From Salegentibacter sediminis (GTDB lineage Bacteria > Bacteroidota > Bacteroidia > Flavobacteriales > Flavobacteriaceae), in the NCBI RefSeq assembly GCF_002078605.1, contig NZ_MSJR01000012.1, forward strand, positions 26,466 to 90,465: DNA of 64,000 bases. The letters run 5' to 3'. Each line of letters opens with the position of its first letter. Position 1 is the first letter of the stretch. The translations under genes were made by a program, and so were the position numbers. Shown here in pieces: positions 45,573-54,712 of the stretch. The notes under the pieces are model-generated. The model had not been told where the DNA came from, ran no database searches, and saw nothing but the letters and a program-made list of their open reading frames with translations.

Positions 45573-47000
45573 ATGTCGAAAACTGCGCAATCAGTTTGGA
45601 ATAGCTGTCTGGCTTTTATACAAGATAACATCACACCTCAGGCCTATAAGACATGGTTTGAGCCTATACAAGCCGTAAAACTTACCGATTGTGCGTTGAG
45701 CATACAGGTGCCTTCCAAATTTTTTTATGAGTGGCTTGAAGAGCACTATGTAAAGCTTCTTAAAGTATCGCTTACCCGGGAATTAGGAGAAAAAGCAAAA
45801 CTGGTATATGTAATTAAGATGGAGAATACCTATGGTAATAAGCTCCCTTTTACAGAGAAAATTCCAAGCACGCAAAGATCTAATATGGCATCTCAGGAAG
45901 TAGATGTTCCCATTAAGAATAAAAATCCCGAATTAAAGAACCCATTTGTTATTCCTGGAATAAGAAATGTAAAGATCGAATCTCAGTTAAACCCGAGCTA
46001 TAATTTCGAGAATTTTCTGGAAGGTGATTCCAACAGGTTGGCAAGATCTGCCGGGATGGCCGTAGCCAATAAACCAGGAGGAACATCCTTTAATCCATTG
46101 CTTGTTTTTGGCGGGGTTGGCCTGGGAAAAACCCATTTGGGGCATGCGATAGGAGTTCAGATAAAAGATAAATATCCTGAAAAAACCGTCCTTTATATTT
46201 CTGCGGAAAAATTCACTCAGCAGTATATCGAATCGGTTAAAAAGAATAACAGAAACGATTTTATCCATTTTTATCAAATAATTGATGTTTTAATTGTAGA
46301 TGACATTCAACTGCTTTCCGGAAAGGCGGGGACCCAGGATGTTTTCTTCCATATTTTCAATCACCTGCACCAAAATGGAAAACAGGTAATTCTAACTAGC
46401 GATAAAGCTCCTGTAGATATGCAGGATATTGAACAAAGATTACTTTCAAGGTTCAAATGGGGGCTTTCAGCAGAATTACAGCATCCAGATTTTGAAACCC
46501 GCGTTTCTATAATAAAAAACAAGCTCTATCGCGACGGGGTAGAAATGCCCGAAGATATCGTGGAGTTTCTGGCTAATAATATTAAGACAAACATCAGGGA
46601 ACTGGAAGGAGCTATAATTTCGCTTATCGCCCACTCCTCTTTCAATAAAAAAGATATCACACTGGAGCTCGCCAAAAAGATTGTAGACAATTACGTTAAA
46701 AACACCAAACGCGAAGTTTCTATAGATTATATCCAGAAAGTGGTGAGCGATTATTTCCAGATGGATGTACAAACCCTTCAGTCTAAAACAAGGAAACGCC
46801 ATATAGTCCAGGCGAGACAACTCGCAATGTTCTTTGCCAAGAAATACACCAAAGCTTCGTTGGCGAGTATAGGTTCTCAAATAGGAAAACGTGACCATGC
46901 CACGGTTTTGCACGCCTGTAAGACTGTAGATAATCTGGCTACGACCGACAAACAATTTAAAAAATTTGTTGAAGACCTCAGCAAAAAGCTTACAGTATAA
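45573..47000 (+). CDS. dnaA: Chromosomal replication initiator protein DnaA
   Basis: The 475-residue initiator has domain I (WNSCLAFIQDNITPQAYKTWFEPI), a short linker, an AAA+ domain with Walker A GGVGLGKTH (residues 180-188), Walker B VLIVDDIQLL and the Box VII LLSRFKWGL, and the DNA-binding domain with KTRKRHIVQARQLAMFFAKK and the DnaA signature GKRDHATVLHACKTV. The upstream 205 bases lack a clear cluster of DnaA boxes. It is followed 12 bases later by the phosphatase gene. Confidence 0.98.
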   Translation: MSKTAQSVWNSCLAFIQDNITPQAYKTWFEPIQAVKLTDCALSIQVPSKFFYEWLEEHYVKLLKVSLTRELGEKAKLVYVIKMENTYGNKLPFTEKIPSTQRSNMASQEVDVPIKNKNPELKNPFVIPGIRNVKIESQLNPSYNFENFLEGDSNRLARSAGMAVANKPGGTSFNPLLVFGGVGLGKTHLGHAIGVQIKDKYPEKTVLYISAEKFTQQYIESVKKNNRNDFIHFYQIIDVLIVDDIQLLSGKAGTQDVFFHIFNHLHQNGKQVILTSDKAPVDMQDIEQRLLSRFKWGLSAELQHPDFETRVSIIKNKLYRDGVEMPEDIVEFLANNIKTNIRELEGAIISLIAHSSFNKKDITLELAKKIVDNYVKNTKREVSIDYIQKVVSDYFQMDVQTLQSKTRKRHIVQARQLAMFFAKKYTKASLASIGSQIGKRDHATVLHACKTVDNLATTDKQFKKFVEDLSKKLTV

Positions 47001-47012
47001 AAAACTCTTCTT

Positions 47013-47480
47013 ATGAAAACCAGGGTATTAATGGTGTGCCTCGGCAATATCTGCAGATCACCCCTTGCCGAAGGTATTCTGAAATCTAAAGTTGACCGGG
47101 ATAAAGTTCATGTGGATTCTGCCGGCACCGGCGATTATCATATCGATGAAATGCCCGATAAAAGATCGATTTCTGTAGCCAGAAAATACGATCTTGACAT
47201 CACCGACCAGCGCGGGAGACAATTTAGTGTTTCTGATTTTGACAATTTCGATCATATTTATGTGATGGACAATTCTAATTATGAAAATGTGATCTCTCTG
47301 GCCCGTCATGAAGAGGACAAACAAAAGGTAAAACTCATTTTGAACGAGATTTTCCCTGGAGAAAATGTAGATGTACCCGATCCATATTTCGGTGGTGATC
47401 ATGGATTTGAGAATGTTTACCAGATGCTCGAGGAAGCCTGTGAGAATATATCGCGCAAACTTCACGAGGAAAAAATTTAA
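47013..47480 (+). CDS. Low-molecular-weight protein-tyrosine phosphatase
   Basis: The 155-residue enzyme has the P-loop VCLGNICRSPLAEG (Cys9, Arg15), and the general acid in VPDPYFGGDHGFENVY. Such phosphatases often act on BY-kinases like Wzc, whose gene lies at the left end of the window but 44 kb away. The ATG follows dnaA by 12 bases and its stop overlaps the next start by one base (TAATG). A regulatory link to dnaA is not implied. Confidence 0.95.
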   Translation: MKTRVLMVCLGNICRSPLAEGILKSKVDRDKVHVDSAGTGDYHIDEMPDKRSISVARKYDLDITDQRGRQFSVSDFDNFDHIYVMDNSNYENVISLARHEEDKQKVKLILNEIFPGENVDVPDPYFGGDHGFENVYQMLEEACENISRKLHEEKI

Positions 47481-48211
47481 TGGCTGAAAATTTATTTAAA
47501 TATTCTGGCCGGCTATTTTTAATTCCAACTACCCTGGGAAACGAAAACCCACTGGATGTACTTCCAGAAAAAGTAAAGAATGTTTTAGAAGGTTTAAATG
47601 ACCTCATCGTTGAAAACGAAAAGACAGCCAGAAGACATATCAAGCAACTGCTGCCGCAGAAAAGCCAACAGGCCTTACATCTACACAGCCTTAATAAATT
47701 CACAGAAGCAACTGAAATACCAACATTCCTCGATGCCTGTAAAGAAGGCCGGGATATGGGCCTGATGAGTGAGGCCGGATGTCCGGGAGTTGCAGACCCC
47801 GGCGCAGAAATAGTAAAAATAGCTCATCGCGAAGGAATTCAGGTTATACCGCTTGTGGGTCCTTCCTCAATTCTCCTGGCGATGATGGCCAGTGGCATGA
47901 ATGGGCAAAGTTTCAGTTTTCACGGCTACCTCCCAATAGATAAAAAGGAACGTAAACAGGAGATTAAATTTCTGGAACGGCTTTCGGCAGAAAAAGATCA
48001 GGCGCAAATTTTTATTGAAACCCCTTACCGCAACAACAAAATGCTGGAAGACCTGGTTCAAAACCTGCATCCGGCTACCAGAATTTGTGTGGCCTGTGAT
48101 CTTACCTTAGCTTCAGAATTTGTGATAACCAAATCTGCTTCGGACTGGAAGAAAACAAAAACAGACCTTCATAAAAGGCCTGCTATTTTTATTATTCAGA
48201 AAGAATTTTAA
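47480..48211 (+). CDS. RsmI-like SAM-dependent (tetrapyrrole methylase family) methyltransferase
   Basis: The 243-residue protein begins RLFLIPTTLGNENPLDVLP and has SEAGCPGVADPGAEIVKIAHREGIQVIPLVGPSSILLAMMASGMNG and IFIETPYRNNKMLEDLV, as in RsmI, which 2'-O-methylates 16S rRNA C1402. It lacks the C-terminal extension and the usual N-terminal G-x-x-GN pattern (here PTTLGNENP), so it is a paralogue class common in Bacteroidota rather than certain RsmI. Its stop overlaps that of the convergent lysozyme-like gene within TTAA. Confidence 0.85.
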   Translation: MAENLFKYSGRLFLIPTTLGNENPLDVLPEKVKNVLEGLNDLIVENEKTARRHIKQLLPQKSQQALHLHSLNKFTEATEIPTFLDACKEGRDMGLMSEAGCPGVADPGAEIVKIAHREGIQVIPLVGPSSILLAMMASGMNGQSFSFHGYLPIDKKERKQEIKFLERLSAEKDQAQIFIETPYRNNKMLEDLVQNLHPATRICVACDLTLASEFVITKSASDWKKTKTDLHKRPAIFIIQKEF

Positions 48212-48867
48212 GTCCGCGTAGGTTGAATTACGGCTTTAGCCCTGCGTTCCGGCCGAACGAAAGAAGTATCATATCCCCCAAAACGTTTCATATAATTCCT
48301 TATACTCGTTCCAAAGGCATCACTAAAAGCATGCGCTCCCCAGCTTCTAAGATATTTTTTAACACTACCCGGGCCTGCAAGGTGAGCCGCGGCCAATATC
48401 CCGGACTCTGTCACTTTCACTCCATTAATCACTTTACCTTCGAAACGGGCTATATCTCTAATTAGTATCCATTTATTACGGGAAGCATTTGCGTAAAAAG
48501 CAGCTTCCTGCAACTCGGGAGACTCAATAAATTCGGTTGGATTATAGATCCCTATGAGTTCCAGGGTTCCTTTGCCAAATTGATATTTCCCCATATACCC
48601 GTATTCATTCACCACACCGTATCTACCACCGGACTCTTTGAAGCCTACCGCTTCTTTAAATCCAAGGTAAGATTTGCCAAGTATAGGCAGTTTTGTATGT
48701 ACTTCAGGGATTTTGGTTTCGGGTTCCTCAAATGACACAGTATAATCCAGATCCAGATCTGAGGTGGAGAACATCTCCAGGTTTGCAGCTTTTTTTGTTG
48801 AAAAGCTAAAAAACATACTGCCTGCTAAAACAGGCAAGATTGAAAATTTTGCAATTTTCCTTCTCAT
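48208..48867 (-). CDS. Secreted lysozyme-like (transglycosylase-fold) protein
   Basis: The 219-residue protein has an N-terminal signal (RRKIAKFSILPVLAGSMFFSF) and a lysozyme-like region FKEAVGFKESGGRYGVVNEYGYMGKYQFGKGTLELIGIYNP with catalytic Glu in FKESGGRY, followed by SGILAAAHLAGPGSVKKYLR. It probably cleaves or binds peptidoglycan. It is an outer-envelope neighbour of mltG on the same strand. Its transcript has a long leader with a stable hairpin. Exact enzymatic class is inferred. Confidence 0.8.
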   Translation of the reverse strand: MRRKIAKFSILPVLAGSMFFSFSTKKAANLEMFSTSDLDLDYTVSFEEPETKIPEVHTKLPILGKSYLGFKEAVGFKESGGRYGVVNEYGYMGKYQFGKGTLELIGIYNPTEFIESPELQEAAFYANASRNKWILIRDIARFEGKVINGVKVTESGILAAAHLAGPGSVKKYLRSWGAHAFSDAFGTSIRNYMKRFGGYDTSFVRPERRAKAVIQPTRT

Positions 48868-48880
48868 TACATTTGGTTTC

Positions 48881-48926
48881 TGAAGGGATGTGGGTTATGC
48901 TTATTTTAAGACATAAACCCCCTTCA
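48881..48926 (-). promoter_or_regulatory. Structured 5' leader of the lysozyme-like gene
   Basis: TGAAGGG (48881-48887) and CCCTTCA (48920-48926) pair perfectly, and GGTTATG (48893-48899) pairs with CATAAACC (48912-48919) with one bulge, giving a long stem 14 bases before the ATG on the reverse strand. It could hinder ribosome access or bind a regulator. Confidence 0.45.
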
Positions 48927-48937
48927 AATTCGCCGGG

Positions 48938-48945
48938 CAAATGTA
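48938..48945 (-). promoter_or_regulatory. -7 box for the lysozyme-like gene
   Basis: Reverse-strand TACATTTG matches TAnnTTTG and lies 71 bases before the ATG at 48867, so the hairpin leader would be transcribed. Confidence 0.5.
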
Positions 48946-49077
48946 CAACAATTTTTAATAATTTGATACACAGCCTGTTAATCAATTCACAAAAGATTGT
49001 CATTGGTTAACAAGACTATAAGAACCTTGCTACCAGGAAGTTATTAAAACCTTAATAAGAATTAAATTTGGAGATCT

Positions 49078-50121
49078 TTAACGCTTAATGCCCTGTTTAT
49101 TTATCCAGCGCACATATTCCTGCTTATTTCGGTTATGTTGGGCGAGAGTTTTCGCAAATTTATGATAGCCCATATTCTGAACATCGGCTACGAAAAAGAA
49201 GTAATCATGGTCCTCATAATTCAACACCGCGTCGATAGAGGAAATATCAGGCATAGCTATTGGGCCGGGAGGTAATTCTTTATATAAATAGGTGTTATAA
49301 GGGGAATCCAAAGTAAGGTCTTTATATAAAACCCGTTTTATAATAGTATCGAAATTTTGATTTTCATGTTTAATGGCATAGATCACTGTGGGATCGGCAT
49401 CCAATTTCCAGCCATTTTTGTATCGGTTCATATAAACTCCGGCAACTTTGGGACGTTCATCTACTTTAGCTGTTTCCTTCTGAACAATTGACGCGATTAC
49501 AGTCACCTCATTAGGGGAAAGTCCTATGGCTTCAGCTTTTTCTTTTCGTTCCAAAGTCCAGAATCTATCGTATTCACGCTTCATGCGACTCCGGAATTCT
49601 TCAGCAGAAGTATTCCAGAAAAATTCATACTTATTGGGAATATACATCGCCAATGCCTGGGCTTCGGTGAAATTATTTTCTTTTAGAAAAGCTTCCTCCT
49701 TAAAGGCCGCAACCAAACTGGCCGAATCTGCCTCGAGCTGGGTAGAAATTCTTCCAGCCAGGTTTTCTAAACGCTCCTGATTATTAAAGCTTACGTTTAT
49801 TGGAGTATTGCGGGAGCGCAGGGTATTAACCAGCTCGTTATTATTCATGTTTTTATCCAGCACATAGCGTCCGGCCCTGATATTGTTAGGATAGTCCTTT
49901 TTCCTGGCCACGGCATCAAAAGACTGCATATTTTTGATCAATGGTTTCACACTATCTATTACAGTTTGATAACTGGCACCGGTTGGAATATAAACTACCG
50001 CCTGTTTATCAGAAAAATCGGTATTAGAAGAGAAAATGCTGGTATAGATATAATAGCTAAATCCGGCCAAAGCTATAACTCCAAGTATAGCTATAGCAAC
50101 GAGTATTTTTTTAATGTACAT
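49078..50121 (-). CDS. mltG: Endolytic murein transglycosylase
   Basis: The 347-residue protein has one N-terminal membrane helix (ILVAIAILGVIALAGFSYYIY), a LysM-like part, and the YceG catalytic domain with EVTVIASIVQKETAKVDERPKVAGVYMNRYKNGWKLDADPTVIYA; the Glu in VQKET is the catalytic residue. It cuts nascent glycan strands at the membrane. The ATG overlaps the GNAT stop by one base, placing it third in a dapF-GNAT-mltG operon. Confidence 0.95.
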   Translation of the reverse strand: MYIKKILVAIAILGVIALAGFSYYIYTSIFSSNTDFSDKQAVVYIPTGASYQTVIDSVKPLIKNMQSFDAVARKKDYPNNIRAGRYVLDKNMNNNELVNTLRSRNTPINVSFNNQERLENLAGRISTQLEADSASLVAAFKEEAFLKENNFTEAQALAMYIPNKYEFFWNTSAEEFRSRMKREYDRFWTLERKEKAEAIGLSPNEVTVIASIVQKETAKVDERPKVAGVYMNRYKNGWKLDADPTVIYAIKHENQNFDTIIKRVLYKDLTLDSPYNTYLYKELPPGPIAMPDISSIDAVLNYEDHDYFFFVADVQNMGYHKFAKTLAQHNRNKQEYVRWINKQGIKR

Positions 50122-50645
50122 TATTTATTTATGAGTTGATAAAGAGCTTCATCTTTGTATTGGTTTTCAACTAAAATCCAGTCTTTTTTAACACCAACAC
50201 AGGTAAACCCGAGACTTTCGAATAATTTTACACTGGCTTCATTTCCGGTAGTTACGCTGGCATATACCTGATGTAACGCGAGGTGTTTGAAACTATAATC
50301 ACAGATAAGGGAAATACTTTCGGCTCCATAGCCTTTCTTGCGATCTGCAGGATCTGCAATAAGAATCCCTATGGCAGCCCTTTTGTTCTTAGGATCCAGA
50401 TCAAAAAGATCAATTAGACCTACCGCTTTATGACTATAGTTACAAATAACGAGCCTAAGTTGTTTCACTTCATAGATATCGCGATGGGCATTCTCCAGGT
50501 ATTTTTTTATCATATACTTTGAATACGGAGACTGTGTGGCGCTTACCTCCCAGAAATCTTCGTTATTTTCGACTTCGTGAACAAAATCAAGATCTTCCGG
50601 CTCCAGAGCGCGAAGATATATTTTCTTTCCTTTTAGAGTTTGCAT
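50121..50645 (-). CDS. RimJ/RimL-type GNAT acetyltransferase
   Basis: The 174-residue protein has KKIYLRALEPEDLDFVHEVENN, GLIDLFDLDPKNKRAAIGILI, the acetyl-CoA loop DRKKGYGAESISL and ASVTTGNEASVKLFESLGFTCVG, typical of RimJ/RimL or SpeG relatives. Substrate is unknown. It overlaps dapF by 13 bases and mltG by 1. Confidence 0.92.
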   Translation of the reverse strand: MQTLKGKKIYLRALEPEDLDFVHEVENNEDFWEVSATQSPYSKYMIKKYLENAHRDIYEVKQLRLVICNYSHKAVGLIDLFDLDPKNKRAAIGILIADPADRKKGYGAESISLICDYSFKHLALHQVYASVTTGNEASVKLFESLGFTCVGVKKDWILVENQYKDEALYQLINK

Positions 50646-51424
50646 ACTATTTCTCCTTTAAAAACCTGAGTAGCCGGCCCTGTTAACCATACTTCACTAT
50701 AAGCCTCTCCATCCTTTTTAAAGCTCACGCTCAGGTCTCCTCCCCGAGTATGGAGCGTAACATCTTTTCCCAAAGTCCGCTTAGAAGCATTCGCAGCAAT
50801 AGCTACCGCTGTAACCCCGGTCCCGCAGGATAGGGTTTCATCTTCCACCCCGCGCTCGTAGGTACGAACCTTAAATGCGTTGGGGCCAAGCTGCTCCACA
50901 AAATTTACATTTGTTCCTTTCTCCCTGTACTTTTGGTTGTAACGTATGGCCGCACCCTGTGTTTTAACATCCAAGGAATCTATTGCCCCGGTAAATTGAA
51001 TGTAATGGGGAGATCCGGTATCCAGGAACAAGGCATCACCTTCCTGCTGTATTGCTTTTACATCCTGCATTTGCAAACTCACCAGCCCGTTGCTAAGGCT
51101 GGCTTTATGTGGTCCATCAATAGCAGTAAATCTTGCTTCATCTTTAATAATTCCAAGGTAATTGGCAAATGCTACAAGACAACGCCCTCCATTACCGCAC
51201 ATACTACTTTGGTTGCCGTCGGCGTTGTAATAAACCATTTTAAAATCATCATTTTCCTTTTCCGGGTTTTCGAGTAACATCAAACCGTCTGCACCAATCC
51301 CAAATTTGCGGTCACATAAGAAATTTACCAATTTGGTATTGTTTTTGGGGAAAATTTGGGTACGGTTATCGATAATGACAAAATCATTACCGGTACCTTG
51401 ATATTTAAAGAAATTAAGTGTCAT
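50633..51424 (-). CDS. dapF: Diaminopimelate epimerase
   Basis: The 263-residue enzyme converts LL- to meso-diaminopimelate for murein and lysine. The two catalytic cysteines lie in MCGNGGRCLVAFA and TLSCGTGVTAVAIA, and the N-terminus reads FFKYQGTGNDFVIID. ATG 51424 is preferred to the in-frame TTG 51433, and TATATTTG at 51445-51452 supplies a promoter with a short leader. It heads the operon with the acetyltransferase and mltG. Confidence 0.96.
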   Translation of the reverse strand: MTLNFFKYQGTGNDFVIIDNRTQIFPKNNTKLVNFLCDRKFGIGADGLMLLENPEKENDDFKMVYYNADGNQSSMCGNGGRCLVAFANYLGIIKDEARFTAIDGPHKASLSNGLVSLQMQDVKAIQQEGDALFLDTGSPHYIQFTGAIDSLDVKTQGAAIRYNQKYREKGTNVNFVEQLGPNAFKVRTYERGVEDETLSCGTGVTAVAIAANASKRTLGKDVTLHTRGGDLSVSFKKDGEAYSEVWLTGPATQVFKGEIVCKL

Positions 51425-51444
51425 TTGTAGCAACTAAAAGGATG

Positions 51445-51452
51445 CAAATATA
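51445..51452 (-). promoter_or_regulatory. -7 box for dapF operon
   Basis: Reverse-strand TATATTTG matches TAnnTTTG, ending 20 bases before the dapF ATG. Confidence 0.55.
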
Positions 51453-51559
51453 CAATAAAACAGCGGATTTACTCCTTGTTAAATGGCCGTTAAAAGCCAT
51501 TGATTCAAAACTAAAATAATTAATTTAATGTTTATTTCATTTAAATGCAGTTTGGAAAA

Positions 51560-52954
51560 ATGAAAAAATTCACAAGTTTACTTATCGTTTCTATTTTGGG
51601 AGGTGTACTCACTCTTGGTAGCTATAAATTATTTATAGAGCCCGAATCCCAGTCTCAACTTATTCAAGAACAAAGCCCTGCACAAGATTTTATACCGGCG
51701 AATTACAGCAACAGAATCTACGGCACTAATGCCGATTTCACGGAAGCCGCTGAAAATACGGTTAACGGGGTAGTTCACGTTAAAAATGTTGCGGTTTACC
51801 AGGGTCCCCGAAATATCTGGGATCTTTATCGCGGAAATCAGGGCGGCCGTGCCTTACAGGGGGCAGGCTCTGGAGTAATTATTTCTCCAGATGGATATAT
51901 CGTAACCAATAACCACGTGATCAAGGGAGCCAGCGAAGTTGAGGTTACCTTAAACAATAACCAAACCTACACCGCTGAGATCATAGGTGTTGCAGAATCT
52001 GCTGATATTGCCTTGCTGAAGATCGATGCAGAGGACCTGGATTATATTCCCTTTGGAGATTCCAATACCGTTAGGCTTGGGGAGTGGGTATTAGCCGTTG
52101 GAAATCCTTTTAATCTAAAATCTACAGTTACCGCAGGAATTATAAGTGCTACGGCACGAGACCTCAATACTTATGATGCTACCCCTCAATCATTTATTCA
52201 AACCGATGCGGCCATTAACCCCGGAAACAGTGGTGGCGCTTTGGTAAATATCAATGGAGAGCTTGTAGGAATAAATACCGCTATAACCTCTCAAACCGGC
52301 AGTTATATTGGTTATGCGTTTGCAGTGCCCTCCAATATTACAAGAAAAATCGTAGAAGACATTCTTGAATACGGCGATGTTCAAAGAGGAATTTTGGGCA
52401 TTAGAGGATTAAGTATTACTCCGGAAGCAGTTGAAGAATTTCAAATTAATTCAACTCAGGGAGTCTATGTTGCCGAAGTGACATCCGGAAGTGGTGCTGA
52501 AAAAGCTGGAATAAAAAAAGGAGATGTCATAAGAAAGATAGACAATATTACTATTGACAAATTTTCAGATCTTACGGGTTATATCAATTCCAAACGCCCC
52601 AATGACGAGGTAAAGGTGACCGTATTAAGAAAAGGTAAAAAAAGAGAATTGAATGTAAGATTGACTAAAAACGAGATTTACAGGATCAATAGTATCGGGC
52701 TGGAAGTTACCAATGCTACCCAGGAAGAGCTGGACGCCTATAACACCTCAAACGGAGTTAAGATTTCCCGAACTTTAATGAGTAATTTACCTTCAGAAGA
52801 ACTGGTAGGGACAATCATAACCGCCATAAACAACCAAAAAGTCAATAATATTGGAGATGTGGAAAGAATCATGAACAACAGAAAAGCTTCCGAATCTATC
52901 GTTGTTAGTTTTATTGATAGGAATGGGGAAAAGCAACGGGTAGTATGGCGCTAA
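51560..52954 (+). CDS. Periplasmic Do/HtrA serine protease
   Basis: From ATG 51560 the 464-residue protein starts MKKFTSLLIVSILGGVLTLG, a signal or anchor segment, then a trypsin-like domain with catalytic His119 (TNNHVIKG), Asp149 (SADIALLKI) and Ser224 (PGNSGGALVN), and two PDZ domains (GILGIRGLSITPEAVEEF and VGTIITAINNQKVNN). It degrades or refolds damaged envelope proteins, like DegP/DegQ. An in-frame ATG 15 bases upstream (51545) is possible; the inner one gives the more usual signal sequence. A strong terminator follows. Confidence 0.94.
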   Translation: MKKFTSLLIVSILGGVLTLGSYKLFIEPESQSQLIQEQSPAQDFIPANYSNRIYGTNADFTEAAENTVNGVVHVKNVAVYQGPRNIWDLYRGNQGGRALQGAGSGVIISPDGYIVTNNHVIKGASEVEVTLNNNQTYTAEIIGVAESADIALLKIDAEDLDYIPFGDSNTVRLGEWVLAVGNPFNLKSTVTAGIISATARDLNTYDATPQSFIQTDAAINPGNSGGALVNINGELVGINTAITSQTGSYIGYAFAVPSNITRKIVEDILEYGDVQRGILGIRGLSITPEAVEEFQINSTQGVYVAEVTSGSGAEKAGIKKGDVIRKIDNITIDKFSDLTGYINSKRPNDEVKVTVLRKGKKRELNVRLTKNEIYRINSIGLEVTNATQEELDAYNTSNGVKISRTLMSNLPSEELVGTIITAINNQKVNNIGDVERIMNNRKASESIVVSFIDRNGEKQRVVWR

Positions 52955-52980
52955 AAAATTAATGATTCCTCAAAGATTTA

Positions 52981-53006
52981 AGCTCTCCATATGGGGAGCT
53001 TTTTTA
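52981..53006 (+). terminator. Intrinsic terminator after HtrA gene
   Basis: AGCTCTCC (52981-52988) pairs with GGGGAGCT (52993-53000), one G-T pair, ATAT loop, followed by six Ts. Confidence 0.88.
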
Positions 53007-53041
53007 TTTCAAAAATTCTTTACGAAAACGTTTGAAATATA

Positions 53042-53049
53042 TACTTTTG
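53042..53049 (+). promoter_or_regulatory. -7 box for the GAPDH gene
   Basis: TACTTTTG matches TAnnTTTG and is followed by GC; it lies 31 bases before the ATG at 53081 and just after the HtrA terminator. Confidence 0.6.
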
Positions 53050-53080
53050 CGCAAGTTTAAACAAAACACACAACAAAATA

Positions 53081-54529
53081 ATGAGCTTTAATCAAGGTTA
53101 CGAAAGAGAACTGGCATTTCAGACTAACAGGCGCCGAGCCACGGTAGAATTTATCAACATCGTTAGCGACTTATGGTATGACAAGTCTATTGAACTTGTA
53201 CTTTTCAGGAATCAGCTTTTAAACCGGAATGTGAGTGACATTCTTAATTTACACGAATATGCCGGGGAAGTTGTTCAAAAACCCATCTCCATATTTGATT
53301 CGGTAGAGATTGCAAAGGCCATTCAGGATCTAAAATTACCTCCAGCAAAACTGGATATTGGTAAACTCACTTATGAATTCCATCTGGAAGATCAGAAACA
53401 CAGCAATGCCATGGCATTTGTTTCTCATAAATTAAAAGATGCCAAAGACTACACCAAATTAATCCCCAAAGACGTGGTGTTATATGGGTTTGGAAGAATT
53501 GGACGGCTTGTTGCCCGGGAACTTATGAACCGAACCGGAAAAGGAAACCAATTAAGGTTAAGAGCCATAGTTACAAGGGGAAAAGTAGATAAAACAATCC
53601 TGGAAAAGAGGGCTTCTTTGCTTAAAAACGATTCAGTTCACGGCGACTTCTCAGGAACGGTGGCAGTGGATGAGAAAAATTCGGCATTAATAATAAATGG
53701 TACTACCGTACGCATCATTTCGGCCAATCAGCCAGAAGACATAGATTATTCAAAATACGGAATAGAGGATGCCTTGATAATTGATAATACGGGAGCCTTC
53801 CGGGACAAAGAAGCACTAAGCAGGCACTTAAAAGCCAAAGGAGCTTCGAGGGTGCTTTTAACTGCCCCGGGAAAAGGAGTGCCGAACATAGTTCATGGGG
53901 TTAACCACAAGGAGTACAACCCTGATGAGATCGAGATATTTTCTGCAGCTTCCTGTACCACCAATGCCATAACCCCTGTTTTAAAGGCAATTCAGGATTC
54001 TTTAGGAGTTGAAAAAGGACACCTGGAAACCATTCACGCCTACACCAACGACCAGAACCTGGTAGATAATATGCACAGTAAATACCGCAGAGGAAGAGCT
54101 GCGGCCCTAAACATGGTAATTACCGAAACTGGCGCCGGGCGTGCTGTAGCTAAAGCATTACCTGTTTTTGAAGGCAAACTTACCTCAAATGCTATACGGG
54201 TTCCGGTTCCTAATGGATCTCTGGCAATTCTTAACCTTGAGATCCAAAAGAAAACGAGTGTTGACAAGGTAAATACTATTTTAAAAAAATATGCCTTAGA
54301 AGGTGAACTTGTTGAACAAATAAAATATGCCGTAGACAATGAACTGGTATCTTCGGATATTGTAGGTTCCAATGCCCCTGCAATTTATGATAGCAAGGCG
54401 ACCATAGTTTCAAAAGATGGGAAGAGCCTTGTGCTTTATATCTGGTATGACAATGAATATGGGTACAGTCATCAGGTGGTTAGACTGGCCAAATATGTCG
54501 CTAAAGTAAGAAGATATACCTACTATTAG
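53081..54529 (+). CDS. Glyceraldehyde-3-phosphate dehydrogenase, long form
   Basis: The 482-residue protein has an N-terminal extension of about 130 residues before the canonical NAD-binding start VVLYGFGRIGRLVARELM (GFGRIG at 136-141). Catalytic Cys292 lies in SAASCTTNAITPVL, and the His region in HAYTNDQNLVDN. Classical GAPDH has about 335 residues; this longer class is found in Bacteroidota and some proteobacteria, and the extension's role is unclear. It has its own promoter and terminator, so it is a single-gene transcript. Confidence 0.93.
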   Translation: MSFNQGYERELAFQTNRRRATVEFINIVSDLWYDKSIELVLFRNQLLNRNVSDILNLHEYAGEVVQKPISIFDSVEIAKAIQDLKLPPAKLDIGKLTYEFHLEDQKHSNAMAFVSHKLKDAKDYTKLIPKDVVLYGFGRIGRLVARELMNRTGKGNQLRLRAIVTRGKVDKTILEKRASLLKNDSVHGDFSGTVAVDEKNSALIINGTTVRIISANQPEDIDYSKYGIEDALIIDNTGAFRDKEALSRHLKAKGASRVLLTAPGKGVPNIVHGVNHKEYNPDEIEIFSAASCTTNAITPVLKAIQDSLGVEKGHLETIHAYTNDQNLVDNMHSKYRRGRAAALNMVITETGAGRAVAKALPVFEGKLTSNAIRVPVPNGSLAILNLEIQKKTSVDKVNTILKKYALEGELVEQIKYAVDNELVSSDIVGSNAPAIYDSKATIVSKDGKSLVLYIWYDNEYGYSHQVVRLAKYVAKVRRYTYY

Positions 54530-54555
54530 AATAAACTCAAATTTTATTACATCTT

Positions 54556-54582
54556 AACCCACCTTTTATTGGTGGGTTTTTT
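54556..54582 (+). terminator. Intrinsic terminator after the GAPDH gene
   Basis: AACCCACC (54556-54563) pairs perfectly with GGTGGGTT (54571-54578), followed by a T-rich tail (TTTTTTCTTTTT including the stem end). Confidence 0.9.
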
Positions 54583-54593
54583 CTTTTTATCCT

Positions 54594-54601
54594 TAACTTT
54601 G
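54594..54601 (+). promoter_or_regulatory. -7 box upstream of the trmD region
   Basis: TAACTTTG matches TAnnTTTG and is followed by C; it lies about 110 bases before the ATG at 54713, immediately after the GAPDH terminator. Confidence 0.5.
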
Positions 54602-54712
54602 CAGCCCCAAAAATTTAAAAATAAACGATTTAGAATTAAGATTTAAATTGTTACAATAAGTTATCCTACCCGGCGTTGTGTCCATATTAATTAATGCATT
54701 AACCCCAAAGTA

